64,000 bases of DNA from Sinorhizobium fredii USDA 205 (GCF_001461695.1 NZ_AUTC01000099.1:83381-147380), one strand, 5' to 3'. Counted from the stretch's first letter, positions 20,175-28,641 are shown. The notes: generated by a model from the letters alone, not told the origin. Made by a program: numbers and translations.

Positions 20175-21191
20175 TCAGTTCTTCGCAAAAACGTAATCCG
20201 TCTCCTGCCGGAGCGTCTCGCCGGGCCTCAGCACCGCCTTCGGAAAACCTGCGTGGTTCACCGCGTCGGGCCAAATCTGCGTTTCGAGGCAGAAGCCGGC
20301 GAAGGGGCCGTAGCGACGGCCCCCGAGGCCCGGGACCGGGACGTTCAGCTTGCTGCCGGTATAGAGCTGGACGCCGGGCTCCGTCGTCAGCACCTCCAGC
20401 GACACGCCGGAATTGATGCTGCGCACCAGCGCCACCGAGCGCTTCTGCATGCGCTCGGGCGAGAGGCAGAAATTGTGGTCATAGGCGATCTTGTCGCCCT
20501 CCATCTGGCGCCTGAGCGAGGTCATTTCGCGGAGATCGAAAGGGGTGCCGGCAACCGGGCGGATTTCGCCGGTCGGGATCAGCCGCTCGTCCGTCGGCAG
20601 GTAATGGTCGGCGGCGATCATGATGTCATGGCCGCGCGCATCCTCGCCGCCGTCGAGGTTGAAATAGCTGTGCTGACAGACATTGGCGAGCGTCGGCGCA
20701 TCCGTTTCGGTTTCGTAGAGGACGTTCAACGTGCCGCCGGGCTTCAGCGTATAGGTGCAGGTGACCGTGCAATTGCCGGGATAGCCGGCGCGGCCGTCGG
20801 GGTCGGTGATCCGGAGCGTGACGCGGTCCTCGGCCCGCTCGACGATCGACCAGTTGCGCTTGGCGATATTGTCGCTGCCGCCATGCAGATGCGTGACACC
20901 CTTTTCGTTGACCTCGAGCTGGTAGGCGTTGCCTTCGAGCGTGAAGCGACCGTCGCCGATACGGTTGGCGTTGCGGCCGGGCGTGGCACCGAAATAGGAG
21001 GAATGGGATGGATAACTGTCGAAATCCTCGAAACCGAGGACGAGCGGGGCCGCATGGCCTTCGAGCCTGAGGTCCTGGATGACCGAGCCCCAGGTCAACA
21101 CCTTGGCGATCAGCCCGCCGCCCTCAAGCGTCACCCGATAGACCGGTTCACCAGAGGGTAGGTGGCCGAAGATTTCCGTGTCGGTGCTCAT
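20175..21191 (-). CDS. galM: Aldose 1-epimerase (galactose mutarotase)
   Basis: Interconverts alpha and beta anomers of aldoses. It has 338 residues, normal for GalM. Catalytic residues are present: His103 in THLHGG, His174 in QHSYFNL as general acid, and Glu303 in CLETQIWPD as base. The FGATPGRNANRIG substrate loop is intact. It stands between the plus-strand trypsin-PLD gene, which ends 47 bases away convergently, and the VWA gene on its own strand. No sugar operon is next to it, so the physiological sugar is open. Confidence 0.95.
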   Translation of the reverse strand: MSTDTEIFGHLPSGEPVYRVTLEGGGLIAKVLTWGSVIQDLRLEGHAAPLVLGFEDFDSYPSHSSYFGATPGRNANRIGDGRFTLEGNAYQLEVNEKGVTHLHGGSDNIAKRNWSIVERAEDRVTLRITDPDGRAGYPGNCTVTCTYTLKPGGTLNVLYETETDAPTLANVCQHSYFNLDGGEDARGHDIMIAADHYLPTDERLIPTGEIRPVAGTPFDLREMTSLRRQMEGDKIAYDHNFCLSPERMQKRSVALVRSINSGVSLEVLTTEPGVQLYTGSKLNVPVPGLGGRRYGPFAGFCLETQIWPDAVNHAGFPKAVLRPGETLRQETDYVFAKN

Positions 21192-21272
21192 CTTGTGTCC
21201 CTTGCTGCGTCATCCAGGCGGGCGACAAACTGCGTCATTTCCGGCGGTGCGGCAACCGGAAAGTCGCATTTT

Positions 21273-22457
21273 TCAGCGGGACAATTCCTTCGTCGCCGCC
21301 TGCAGGCCGGCGAGCGTCAAGGGAAACATCCGCCCGCCAAAAAGAGCGCGGACCATGCCGATCGAATGGGTGTGGCGCCAGTCGCTTTCCGGCACCGGGT
21401 TGAGCCAGATCGAATGCGGGAAATGCGTCGTCAGGCGTTCGAGCCAGAGCGCCCCCGACTCGTCGTTCCAGTGTTCGACCGAGCCGCCCGGATGGCTGAT
21501 CTCATAGGGGCTCATCGACGCGTCGCCGACGAAGATGGCGCGATAGTCGCCGTGATAGGTCCGCAGCAGCTCCGCGGTGCGGGTGATGTCGGCGCGGCGG
21601 CGGCGGTTGTCCTTCCAGACGCCCTCGTAGATACAGTTGTGGAAGTAGAAATAGTCCATGTGGCGGAACTCGGCGCGCGCCGCCGAGAACAGTTCCTCGA
21701 CGACGCGGATGTGATCGTCCATCGATCCGCCGACATCGAAGAACATCAGGAGCTTGACGGCATTGCGCCGCTCCGGCCGGGTCACCACGTCCAGATAGCC
21801 GTGCTCCGCGGTGGAGCGGATCGTGCCGGAAAGGTCGAGCTCTTCGGCTGCCCCCTCGCGCACCCAGCGCCTGAGCCGTTTCAAGGCGACCTTGATGTTG
21901 CGGGTGCCGAGCTCGACTGTGTCGTCGTAGTCCTTGAACTCGCGGCGGTCCCAGACCTTGACGGCGCGCCGGTGGCGCGAGCCCTCCTGGCCGATCCGGA
22001 CACCCTCGGGGTTGTAGCCATAGGCGCCGAAGGGCGACGTGCCGGCCGTGCCGATCCATTTCGAGCCGCCCTGGTGGCGGCCGGCCTGCTCGGCGAGCCG
22101 CTGGCGCAGCGTCTCCATCAGCTTGTCGAAGCCCCCAAGCGCCTCGACGAGCCTCTTTTCCTCCTCGGTCAGGTATTTCTCGGCGAGCTTCCTCAGCCAT
22201 TCCTCGGGGATGGCGGTTTCGACAAGGCCCTCCGGCTGCGGGGCCGCCTCGAGCCCGGCAAAGGAGCGCTGGAAGACCCGGTCGAAGCGGTCGAGGTAGC
22301 GCTCGTCCTTGATGAGCGCCGTGCGCGCCAGGAAATAGAAGGCTTCAACGTCGAAGGCGGCGATCCCCTTCTCCATTCCCTCGATCAGCGACAGGAACTC
22401 CCGGAGCGTCACCGGGACCTTCTCGGCCTTCAATTCGAGGAAGAAGGGGATGAACAT
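21273..22457 (-). CDS. VWA domain protein (CoxE-like), probable MoxR partner
   Basis: 394 residues. The N-terminal half is helical (LREFLSLIEGMEKGIAAFDVEAFYFLARTALI). From about residue 232 a von Willebrand A domain begins with the metal-site motif DVGGSMDDH (Asp241). Such CoxE-like proteins work with MoxR AAA+ ATPases in metal-centre insertion or protein maturation. A MoxR gene lies about 1.2 kb upstream on the same strand, but metA stands between. Start: ATG at 22457 shares its first base with the metA stop (TGATG), so translation is coupled to metA. The frame also contains a GTG one codon earlier. The protein's own target is unknown. Confidence 0.9.
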   Translation of the reverse strand: MFIPFFLELKAEKVPVTLREFLSLIEGMEKGIAAFDVEAFYFLARTALIKDERYLDRFDRVFQRSFAGLEAAPQPEGLVETAIPEEWLRKLAEKYLTEEEKRLVEALGGFDKLMETLRQRLAEQAGRHQGGSKWIGTAGTSPFGAYGYNPEGVRIGQEGSRHRRAVKVWDRREFKDYDDTVELGTRNIKVALKRLRRWVREGAAEELDLSGTIRSTAEHGYLDVVTRPERRNAVKLLMFFDVGGSMDDHIRVVEELFSAARAEFRHMDYFYFHNCIYEGVWKDNRRRRADITRTAELLRTYHGDYRAIFVGDASMSPYEISHPGGSVEHWNDESGALWLERLTTHFPHSIWLNPVPESDWRHTHSIGMVRALFGGRMFPLTLAGLQAATKELSR

Positions 22458-23380
22458 CACTCTCCCGTGCCGATCTTCTCGAGCTCGTAGGGTGTCGTCT
22501 GGTACATCTCGTTGATCCAGTTGCCGAAGAAGAGATGCGCATGGCTGCGCCAGCGGTTCTGCGGCGGCAGGGAGGAATCGTTGTGCGGGAAATAGTCATG
22601 CGGCAGCTTGATCGGCACGCCGGCATCGACGTCGCGGAAATATTCGTCCGACAACGAGGTCGAATCATATTCGACGTGGTTGAACATATAGAGCCGGTTG
22701 CCCTTCTTTTCGTGCACCAGGCAGACGCCCATCTCCTTCGATTCCATCAGGATCTCGAGGCCGGGCACCCGGTCGATATCGGCGCGGCGCACCTCGGTCC
22801 AACGCGACACGGGCACGGCGAAATCATCCGAAAAGCCGTTCAGATAGACGGAGGAGGACCTGAGGTTCTGGTGGCGATAGACGCCGAAGGCCTTTTCCTT
22901 GAGCGCATATTTCGGCACACCGTGGAAGTGGTAGATCGCCGCCATCGCCCCCCAACAGACGTTCAGCGTCGAGTGCACATGCGTCGTCGTCCAGTCGTAG
23001 ATGCTCTGCAGTTCCCGCCAATAGGTGACCTCTTCATAGTCGAGCATCTCGACCGGCGCGCCGGTGATGATGAAGCCGTCGAACTTGCGCCCCTTTACCT
23101 CCTCCCAGGTCTCGTAGAAGGCGAAGAGATGCTCCTCGGGCGTGTTCTTCGGCCGGTAGCCGCCGATGCGCACCAGCGTCAGTTCCACCTGCAGCGGCGT
23201 CGCGCCGATCAGCCGGGCGATCTGGATCTCCGTCTTGATCTTGTTCGGCATCAGGTTCAAGAGCCCGATCTGCAGCGGGCGGATGTCCTGGCGGACCGCC
23301 GCGGTCTCCGTCATCACCCGCACACCCTCGTTGACGAGCGTTTCGAAGGCGGGCAGCGTATCGGGTATCTTGATGGGCAT
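22457..23380 (-). CDS. metA: Homoserine O-acetyltransferase MetA
   Basis: Acylates homoserine in methionine synthesis. Counting from ATG 23380 ([13 protein letters not shown]) puts the catalytic Cys at 142 (NVCWGAM), His at 235 and Glu at 237 (FNHVEYD), exactly the E. coli MetA numbers, which confirms this start over the GTG at 23389. Residue 111 is Glu (GAPVEM). In published work on this family Glu111 favours acetyl-CoA and Gly111 succinyl-CoA, so the product should be O-acetylhomoserine. It has 307 residues. The leader carries a SAM-II riboswitch (23461-23511) and an attenuator hairpin (23401-23433), so expression should fall when SAM is high. The stop overlaps the VWA start. Confidence 0.95.
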   Translation of the reverse strand: MPIKIPDTLPAFETLVNEGVRVMTETAAVRQDIRPLQIGLLNLMPNKIKTEIQIARLIGATPLQVELTLVRIGGYRPKNTPEEHLFAFYETWEEVKGRKFDGFIITGAPVEMLDYEEVTYWRELQSIYDWTTTHVHSTLNVCWGAMAAIYHFHGVPKYALKEKAFGVYRHQNLRSSSVYLNGFSDDFAVPVSRWTEVRRADIDRVPGLEILMESKEMGVCLVHEKKGNRLYMFNHVEYDSTSLSDEYFRDVDAGVPIKLPHDYFPHNDSSLPPQNRWRSHAHLFFGNWINEMYQTTPYELEKIGTGE

Positions 23381-23400
23381 GGGCGTCACTCGATCAATAC

Positions 23401-23433
23401 AAAAAAACCGGCGGCGAAATGATCGCGACCGGT
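23401..23433 (-). terminator. Attenuator hairpin in the metA leader
   Basis: On the minus strand ACCGG-TC-GCGA-TCATT-TCGC-CG-CCGGT is followed by seven T. It lies between the SAM-II aptamer and the metA start codon, the position of an expression-platform terminator. Confidence 0.8.
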
Positions 23434-23460
23434 CCTCGGAAATCCGTTCTTCCTCGGCCC

Positions 23461-23511
23461 TTTAGCGATTTCTTTAACGTGGCTGCAAGCCGGCCGGCCA
23501 AATCACCACAG
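23461..23511 (-). ncRNA. SAM-II riboswitch (metA motif)
   Basis: The minus strand reads GTGGTGATTTGG, CCGGCCGG, CTTGCAGCCACGTTAAAGAA and ATCGCTAAA in order, the conserved features of SAM-II. The P1 pairing GTGG (23509-23506) with CCAC (23482-23479) and the pseudoknot GATTT (23504-23500) with AAATC (23471-23467) are both visible. It lies 80 bases before metA, its usual position in alphaproteobacteria. Confidence 0.93.
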
Positions 23512-23590
23512 GATCGCTTGATAGCGCGACGAAGGCCGCGCGGTCAATGAAAAAGGAGTCTCGGGTAGGGAAGGCGGCGCGGCAAACTCC

Positions 23591-23634
23591 GGTCCGCTCG
23601 CCCGCTTGCGGGGAGAGGGTCAGGGTGAGGGGCA
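23591..23634. repeat. RIME-like fragment
   Basis: GGTCCGCTCGCCCGCTTGCG continued by GGGAGAGGGTCAGGGTGAGGGGC, one arm of the RIME-like element. It lies between the MoxR stop and the metA leader. Confidence 0.6.
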
Positions 23635-23673
23635 TTTTCCGCACTGCGCGGGATCAGGCTTCTGAACGCGGCC

Positions 23674-24513
23674 TCATCCGTCGCGGCGCGCCATGAAGGC
23701 CAGCCGCTCGAAGAGGTGCACGTCCTGCTCGTTCTTCAGAAGCGCGCCATGGAGCTTCGGCAGCATCGATTTCGGATCGGCGCGCAAGTCTGCCGGATCG
23801 ATCTCGTCGGCGACCAGCAGGCGGATCCAATCGAGCGCCTCGGAGGTCGAGGGCTTCTTCTTCAGGCCCGGCACCTCGCGGACGCCATAGAAGGCGGCAA
23901 GCGCCGCCGACAGCAGGTTCTTGCGGATGCCCGGATAGTGAACCTCGACAATGCGGGTTAGCGTCTCGGCATCCGGAAAGCGGATATAGTGGAAGAAGCA
24001 GCGGCGCAGGAAGGCGTCCGGCAGTTCCTTCTCGTTGTTGGAGGTGATGATGACGATCGGCCGGTGCAGGGCACGGACCGTCTCGCCGGTCTCGTAGACG
24101 TGGAAGTCCATCCGGTCGAGTTCCTGCAGCAGGTCGTTCGGGAACTCGATATCCGCCTTGTCGATCTCGTCGATCAACAGCACCACCTTCCGAGGCGCCT
24201 CGAAGGCCTGCCAGAGCTTGCCCCTGCGGATATAGTTCTTCACATCGTTGACCCGGGCGTCGCCGAGCTGGCTGTCGCGCAGCCGCGAAACGGCATCGTA
24301 TTCGTAGAGCCCCTGCTGCGCCTTGGTCGTCGACTTGACGCTCCACTCGATGAGGTCGAGGCCGAGTGCTGCGGCAATCTGGCGGGCAAGTTCGGTCTTG
24401 CCGGTGCCGGGCTCGCCCTTGACGAGCAGCGGCCGCTCCAGCCGGATCGCCGCGTTGACGGCGACCATCAGGTCCTTGTCGGCAATATAGTCGGCGGTGC
24501 CTTCGAACTGCAT
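23674..24513 (-). CDS. MoxR-family AAA+ ATPase
   Basis: A 279-residue AAA+ ATPase of the MoxR/CoxD type, which remodels protein complexes together with VWA proteins. Walker A GEPGTGKT is at residues 33-40, Walker B LLIDEIDKAD at about 112-121, sensor ITSNNEKELPDAFLRRC with the arginine finger follows, and a C-terminal lid domain ends in LFERLAFMARRDG. Its likely partner, the VWA protein at 21273-22457, is downstream on the same strand, but metA with its own riboswitch lies between them. The gene starts at ATG 24513 just beyond a family-B palindrome. Target proteins are unknown. Confidence 0.93.
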   Translation of the reverse strand: MQFEGTADYIADKDLMVAVNAAIRLERPLLVKGEPGTGKTELARQIAAALGLDLIEWSVKSTTKAQQGLYEYDAVSRLRDSQLGDARVNDVKNYIRRGKLWQAFEAPRKVVLLIDEIDKADIEFPNDLLQELDRMDFHVYETGETVRALHRPIVIITSNNEKELPDAFLRRCFFHYIRFPDAETLTRIVEVHYPGIRKNLLSAALAAFYGVREVPGLKKKPSTSEALDWIRLLVADEIDPADLRADPKSMLPKLHGALLKNEQDVHLFERLAFMARRDG

Positions 24514-24540
24514 CGGCTGCCTTCGGTTCTAAGTGAAAAC

Positions 24541-24584
24541 GCGGGATGCGGGCGGAAAACCGCTTACACTTTTCCTCATCCCGC
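24541..24584. repeat. Family-B palindromic repeat, full copy
   Basis: GCGGGATG ... CATCCCGC at the ends, with GGCGGAAAAC and TTTTCC arms inside. It fills the gap between the ridA-like stop (24585) and the MoxR start, so it lies in their shared transcript if they are co-transcribed. Confidence 0.75.
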
Positions 24585-24965
24585 TTACCCTCGAAACGCC
24601 GTGACTTCGATTTCGATCAGCATTTCCGGGCGGATCAGATCGCAGACGACCATCGTCGCGGCCGGGAGGATCTCGCCGAAGACCTCGCCGAAGATCGGGA
24701 AGACCCGGTCGGCGAAGCTGGCGTCGGTGACGTAATAATGGTTGCGCACCACATCGGCGAGCGAGAAGCCGGCTTCCTTCAGGGCGCTTTCGATCGTCTT
24801 CAGGCAGTTGCGCGCCTGATCCTCGACCGTCTCCGGCATGGTCATGGTGGCGTAGTCGTAGCCGGTCGTGCCGGAGACGAAGCACCAGTCGCCCTTCACG
24901 ACGGCGCGCGAATAGCCTGCCGTCTTCTCGAAGGGCGAACCGGTGGAGATCAGCCTGCGCGTCAT
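24585..24965 (-). CDS. RidA-family protein
   Basis: 126-residue member of the YjgF/YER057c/UK114 group. RidA itself hydrolyses reactive enamine/imine intermediates from PLP enzymes; many paralogues differ in substrate. Visible family elements are FVSGTTGYD, DQARNCLKTIESALKEAGFSL and the C-terminal MLIEIEVTAFRG. The conserved arginine of the deaminase active site would fall in DLIRPEMLIEIE (Arg present). Start: ATG at 24965, 11 bases after the leuD stop. An open frame extends upstream into leuD but is not the gene. Linkage to leuD suggests co-transcription with branched-chain amino acid synthesis. Confidence 0.9.
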   Translation of the reverse strand: MTRRLISTGSPFEKTAGYSRAVVKGDWCFVSGTTGYDYATMTMPETVEDQARNCLKTIESALKEAGFSLADVVRNHYYVTDASFADRVFPIFGEVFGEILPAATMVVCDLIRPEMLIEIEVTAFRG

Positions 24966-24976
24966 CCGCGAGCCGC

Positions 24977-25582
24977 TCAGGCCCAGGGGCGCGATGCGGC
25001 GGTTGCCTTTTCGAAAGTGTCGATGGCACCCGCCTTTTCGAGCGTCAGGCCGATGTCGTCGAGGCCGTTCAGCAGGCAATGGCGCTTGAAGGCGTCGATC
25101 TCGAACTTGATCGAGCCGCCATCCGGGCCGGTGATCTCCTGGGTTTCCAGATCGATCGACAACACGGCGTTTGAACCGCGGTTGGCGTCGTCCATCAGCT
25201 TGTCGAGGTCGGCCTGGCTGACGACGATCGGCAGGATGCCGTTCTTGAAACAGTTATTGTAGAAGATGTCGGCGAACGAGGTGGAGATGACGCAGCGGAT
25301 GCCGAAATCGAGGAGCGCCCAGGGCGCATGCTCGCGCGAGGAGCCGCAGCCGAAATTATCGCCGGCAACCAGGATCTTGGCGTTCTGATAGGCCGGCTTG
25401 TTGAGCACGAAATCCGGGTTCGGCGTGCCGTCCTCGTTGTAGCGGGCTTCGGCGAAAAGCCCCGTGCCGAGACCGGTGCGCTTGATCGTCTTCAGGTAAT
25501 CCTTCGGAATGATCATGTCCGTGTCGATGTTGACGACGGGCAGGGGCGCAGCAACGCCGGTGAGCTTGACGAACTTGTCCAT
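24977..25582 (-). CDS. leuD: 3-Isopropylmalate dehydratase small subunit LeuD
   Basis: With LeuC isomerises 2-isopropylmalate to 3-isopropylmalate in leucine synthesis. It has 201 residues. The N-terminal [30 protein letters not shown], the [17 protein letters not shown] loop and the ILPIVVS segment are diagnostic of the aconitase-swivel domain. The Fe-S cluster sits in the large subunit, encoded by leuC about 14 kb away (39277-40686), a split usual in rhizobia. No ribosome anomaly is seen. A RidA-family gene follows. Confidence 0.97.
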   Translation of the reverse strand: MDKFVKLTGVAAPLPVVNIDTDMIIPKDYLKTIKRTGLGTGLFAEARYNEDGTPNPDFVLNKPAYQNAKILVAGDNFGCGSSREHAPWALLDFGIRCVISTSFADIFYNNCFKNGILPIVVSQADLDKLMDDANRGSNAVLSIDLETQEITGPDGGSIKFEIDAFKRHCLLNGLDDIGLTLEKAGAIDTFEKATAASRPWA

Positions 25583-25684
25583 GGGCTAGCCTTCGATTTC
25601 AGCGGAAGTGTTGGAGAGCGTTTAGATCAGTTTCGCGCCGAAATGAAGGAGAATCTGCGTCCGCGAGGCTCCGGGAGCACGATT

Positions 25685-25735
25685 CTAGAGCATCCTGCTT
25701 TAGGTAGAACCACTGAAAGCAGAAAGATGCTCTAG
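25685..25735. repeat. Palindromic intergenic repeat, family C
   Basis: CTAGAGCATC ... GATGCTCTAG with inner arms CTGCTTT and GAAAGCAG. It is a strong hairpin next to the family A copy at 25747, so the pair makes a mosaic element in front of leuD. Confidence 0.75.
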
Positions 25736-25746
25736 TTTCAAAAGTG

Positions 25747-25790
25747 CTAGAGCGTCCTTTGCGCGTTCAACTGAACGCGCGGCGCTCTAG
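25747..25790. repeat. Palindromic intergenic repeat, family A copy 3 (inverted)
   Basis: CTAGAGCGTCCTTTGCGCGT ... ACGCGCGGCGCTCTAG. The outer arms CTAGAGCG/CGCTCTAG differ from CTACAGCG/CGCTGTAG of the other copies, yet still pair. The stop codon of the small membrane protein gene (25787-25789) lies in its end. Confidence 0.8.
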
Positions 25791-26029
25791 AGGTCGATGA
25801 TCGTGCCGCGCCCGTCGTTCCAGATTCGCATTTCACGCTCATGACCGGCGGCCGGGCGGGCACGCGCCGGCATCGGCTTGGCGTTGAACCTTGCGGCGAT
25901 GGCGCTGCCGATCGCGACGACGGCGGCAATGCCGGCAAGCGCCAGGGCAAGCGAGGCGGTCAGCACGAAGGCCGCAACCGTGATGGTAAGGACTGCGGCC
26001 GTGAAGAGAACAGAGCGGATGCTTTGCAT
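25787..26029 (-). CDS. Small membrane protein, function unknown
   Basis: 80 residues from ATG at 26029, preceded by a good ribosome site (AAAGGTGACG). One or two hydrophobic stretches span about residues 8-45 (VLFTAAVLTITVAAFVLTASLALALAGIAAVVAIGSAIAARF in part), followed by a basic, Pro/Arg-rich tail ending in a segment EMRIWNDGRGTIIDL. The frame continues upstream to 26122 but without a ribosome site. I recognise no family with certainty. It is divergent from the CoA-ester lyase gene, with about 100 bases between. The stop lies within a palindromic repeat. Confidence 0.7.
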   Translation of the reverse strand: MQSIRSVLFTAAVLTITVAAFVLTASLALALAGIAAVVAIGSAIAARFNAKPMPARARPAAGHEREMRIWNDGRGTIIDL

Positions 26030-26130
26030 ATTCGTCACCTTTCTATCAAGGCATGTGGTGGCTGGCGGCACCGCTTGCAAGAGGCCCTTCGACCTTGCGC
26101 AAGGCAAGAAAGGCGGGCACAACCGGTCCT

Positions 26131-27036
26131 ATGACAAGAGCAACCGATCATCATCCCGTGCGGCTCCGCCGTTCCGTGCTTAGCGTGCCGGCCGACAACC
26201 CCCGTGCCCTTGCCAAGATCAAGGATCTTGTCGCGGATGCGGTGATCTTCGACCTCGAGGACGCCGTGGCACCCGAGCGCAAGGCCGAGGCCCGCGACGC
26301 CCTTGTCCGCCACCTGTCCACAAATCGGCCGGACGGCGAAGCGATCATCCGCGTCAATGTGGCGGAATCGGGGTTCAGCGAAGCGGATCTTGCCGCCGCA
26401 CTGTCGACGCGCCCGGACGCGATCCTTCTGCCGAAGGTCGAAAGCCCTGCCGATATCCAAACGGTTCTCGATTGGCTCTCTGAAAACGACGCGCCGGAGA
26501 GCCTGAGGCTCTGGGCGATGATCGAGACGCCGCGCGGCGTCCTCAATGCGCCGGCCATCGCCGAGATGGGCCGCACCCTCGGCGGCCGGCTCGATTGCTT
26601 CGTTGTCGGGCTCAACGACCTGCGCCACGCGACGGGCGTTCCCGCGCTCGCCGGCCGCACCTATCTCGTGCCCTGGCTGATGCAGGTGCTCATCGCGGCG
26701 CGCGGCAGCGGTCTCGACGCCATCGACGCGGTCTTCAACGATTTTCGCGACGCGGAGGGTTTTGCGGCCGAGTGCGAGCAGGGGCGCGACATGGGCTATG
26801 ACGGCAAGATGCTGATCCATCCCGCCCAGATCGACGCGGCCAATCGTTGCTTCGGCGTCGACGCGGCGGCGCTCGACGAGGCGCGAGCGATCATCGGCGC
26901 CTTCGCCCGGCCGGAGCATGCAGGCAAAGGCGTGATCAACCTTGACGGCCGCATGGTCGAGCGCCTCCATCTCGACCAGGCACTGAAACTCGCCGCGAAA
27001 GCGGAGATCATCGAAAAACGAAAGGCGAAACCTTGA
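26131..27036 (+). CDS. HpcH/HpaI aldolase/citrate lyase-family CoA-ester lyase
   Basis: 301-residue CitE-like TIM barrel enzyme that cleaves or hydrolyses CoA esters such as malyl-CoA or citramalyl-CoA. Family elements: RRSVLSVPADNPRALAKI at the N-terminus, the metal-site DLEDAVAPERKAEAR, VNVAESGFSEADLA, LPKVESPADI and the acidic ligand region MIETPRGVLNAPAIAE. GKMLIHPAQID near the C-terminus is characteristic. Start: ATG at 26131; the frame opens at 26053 but the extra 26 residues are unlike the family. The exact substrate (malyl-CoA, methylmalyl-CoA, thioesterase activity) cannot be told. It overlaps the next gene in TTGA. Confidence 0.85.
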   Translation: MTRATDHHPVRLRRSVLSVPADNPRALAKIKDLVADAVIFDLEDAVAPERKAEARDALVRHLSTNRPDGEAIIRVNVAESGFSEADLAAALSTRPDAILLPKVESPADIQTVLDWLSENDAPESLRLWAMIETPRGVLNAPAIAEMGRTLGGRLDCFVVGLNDLRHATGVPALAGRTYLVPWLMQVLIAARGSGLDAIDAVFNDFRDAEGFAAECEQGRDMGYDGKMLIHPAQIDAANRCFGVDAAALDEARAIIGAFARPEHAGKGVINLDGRMVERLHLDQALKLAAKAEIIEKRKAKP

Positions 27037-27239
27037 AACTCTACCGATTTCTGACCGGCCCCGACGACGCTTCGTTCTGCCACAAGGTGACGGCGGCATT
27101 GAACCAGGGTTGGAGCCTGCACGGCTCGCCGACCTATGCCTTCAATGCCGACACCCAGCATATGCAATGCGGTCAGGCGGTGACGAAAGAGGTGGAGGGC
27201 AAGGACTATCATCCAGACATGAAATTGTCGGAGCAGTAA
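27033..27239 (+). CDS. DUF1737 domain protein
   Basis: 68 residues: MKLYRFLTGPDDASFCHKV, LNQGWSLHGSPTYAFN and MQCGQAVTKEV match the DUF1737 pattern of short proteins with unknown role. Start: TTG at 27033, overlapping the stop of the CoA-ester lyase by four bases (TTGA) and preceded by AAAGGCG, so translation is coupled. In rhizobia such small proteins often accompany this lyase. No signal peptide or membrane segment. Confidence 0.82.
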   Translation: MKLYRFLTGPDDASFCHKVTAALNQGWSLHGSPTYAFNADTQHMQCGQAVTKEVEGKDYHPDMKLSEQ

Positions 27240-27268
27240 GCCACGGTGTTGTCGAGTGGGTCCAAGTT

Positions 27269-27400
27269 GCCCCTCTCCTCGGGTTTAACCCGAGGACTAA
27301 CCCTCTTCCCGCAGGCGGGGCGAGGGGACTGAGGTGGCGCCGCGCGTCTCCTTCGCCCCGCCTGCGGGGAGAAGGTGGCCGGCAGGCCGGATGCGGGGCC
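27269..27400. repeat. RIME-like mosaic repeat
   Basis: Contains CCCCTCTCCTCGGG, GCAGGCGGGGCGAGGGGA, CCTTCGCCCCGCCTGCGGGG and GGCCGGCAGGCCGGATGCGG in the order of the other RIME-like copies. It lies between convergent DUF1737 and the hydroxylase gene. Confidence 0.8.
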
Positions 27401-27426
27401 GAAGTTACAAAGGCCCCACACTTTCC

Positions 27427-28641
27427 TCAGATCGGCTGGCCCGAAAGCAATCGCGGGTCCGTTTCGCCGGCAACGCCGGCGGCCTGGCGAATGAAGAAAC
27501 TCTTGAGCGACGGCAGGCGGTCGACGAGGCCGAGGCCGATGTCGCGGATGACCCTCACCGGCGTGATGTCGTTGGAGAACAGCCGGTTCAGGACGTCGGT
27601 CGTCACGCCCATGCGGAAGGTGTCGAAACGCCGCCAGGTCTGGTAGCGCTCGAGAACGGCAAGCGAGCCGATGTCGAGGCCGAGGCGGTCCGCCTCGACG
27701 ACCGTTTCGGCAAGCGCCGCCACGTCCTTGAAGCCGAGATTGAGGCCCTGGCCCGAGATCGGATGGATGCCGTGCGCGGCATCGCCCGCCAGCGCGAAGC
27801 GAGGTGCTACGAAATCGCGCGCCAGCGTCAGCCCGAGCGGAAAGGCCCTGCGGCCGCCGACCACCTTGAGATGGCCGAGCTTGTGGCCGAAGCGGCGCTC
27901 CAGTTCCTCCTCGAAAATGAAATCATCCTCTTTGACCAGGCGCTCGGCGTCGGCGCTGCGCTCCGTCCAGACCAGCGACGAGCGATTGTCCTTGAGCGGC
28001 AGGGTGGCGAAGGGCCCCGCCGGCAGGAAATGCTCCTCCGCCGTGCCGCCGTGCGGCCGCTCGTGCTCGACCGTCGTCACGATGCCGGACTGGCCGTAAT
28101 CGAACTCGACGACCTTGATGCCGGCGGCCTCGCGCAATTTCGAGCGCACCCCGTCGCAAGCGACGAGCAGTCGCGCCTCCACCGCCGCGCCGCCGGCGAG
28201 TGTCACGGCAACGGCGTGATCGCCGCTCTTGAAGTTTTCGACCAACGCCGCCTGGCGGATCGGCACGCCGAGTTCCCGGCAGGCCTCGCGCAATGCGCCG
28301 ACCAGCGCGGTATTCGGCACCATATGTGCGAAGGGGCGCCCCTCGCCGCCATCGCCCTCGAAGGTCAGGAACACCGGACGGACGGGATCGGCCGTTTTCG
28401 AATCGGTGATCACCATCCGGAGGATCGGCTCCGCCTCCGGGGCGATCGCGTTCCAGACGCCGAGAACGTCGAGCATGCGCTCGGCCGCAAGGGCGACCGC
28501 GGAGGCCCGCTCGTCCTTTTTCCAGGCGCCTTCCGGCGCGCCGTCGACGACGGTCACGTCGAGATGGGGAGCCGCTTTCTTGAGCGATACGGCGAGCGAC
28601 AGGCCGACATAGCCGCCTCCGGCAATCAATACATCGATCAT
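27427..28641 (-). CDS. UbiH/COQ6-family FAD-dependent monooxygenase
   Basis: 404-residue flavin hydroxylase of the ubiquinone biosynthesis group. The FAD-binding GGGYVGLSLAV is at the N-terminus, the DG motif VACDGVRSKLREAAGI at mid-length, and the second FAD motif FALAGDAAHGIHPISGQGLNLGFKDV near residue 290. Start: ATG at 28641 with GGGAGAGG upstream; the ORF extends nine codons further. The precise ring position hydroxylated cannot be assigned; rhizobial genomes use few hydroxylases of broad regioselectivity in this pathway. It is divergent from tesB with 86 bases between them. Confidence 0.88.
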   Translation of the reverse strand: MIDVLIAGGGYVGLSLAVSLKKAAPHLDVTVVDGAPEGAWKKDERASAVALAAERMLDVLGVWNAIAPEAEPILRMVITDSKTADPVRPVFLTFEGDGGEGRPFAHMVPNTALVGALREACRELGVPIRQAALVENFKSGDHAVAVTLAGGAAVEARLLVACDGVRSKLREAAGIKVVEFDYGQSGIVTTVEHERPHGGTAEEHFLPAGPFATLPLKDNRSSLVWTERSADAERLVKEDDFIFEEELERRFGHKLGHLKVVGGRRAFPLGLTLARDFVAPRFALAGDAAHGIHPISGQGLNLGFKDVAALAETVVEADRLGLDIGSLAVLERYQTWRRFDTFRMGVTTDVLNRLFSNDITPVRVIRDIGLGLVDRLPSLKSFFIRQAAGVAGETDPRLLSGQPI

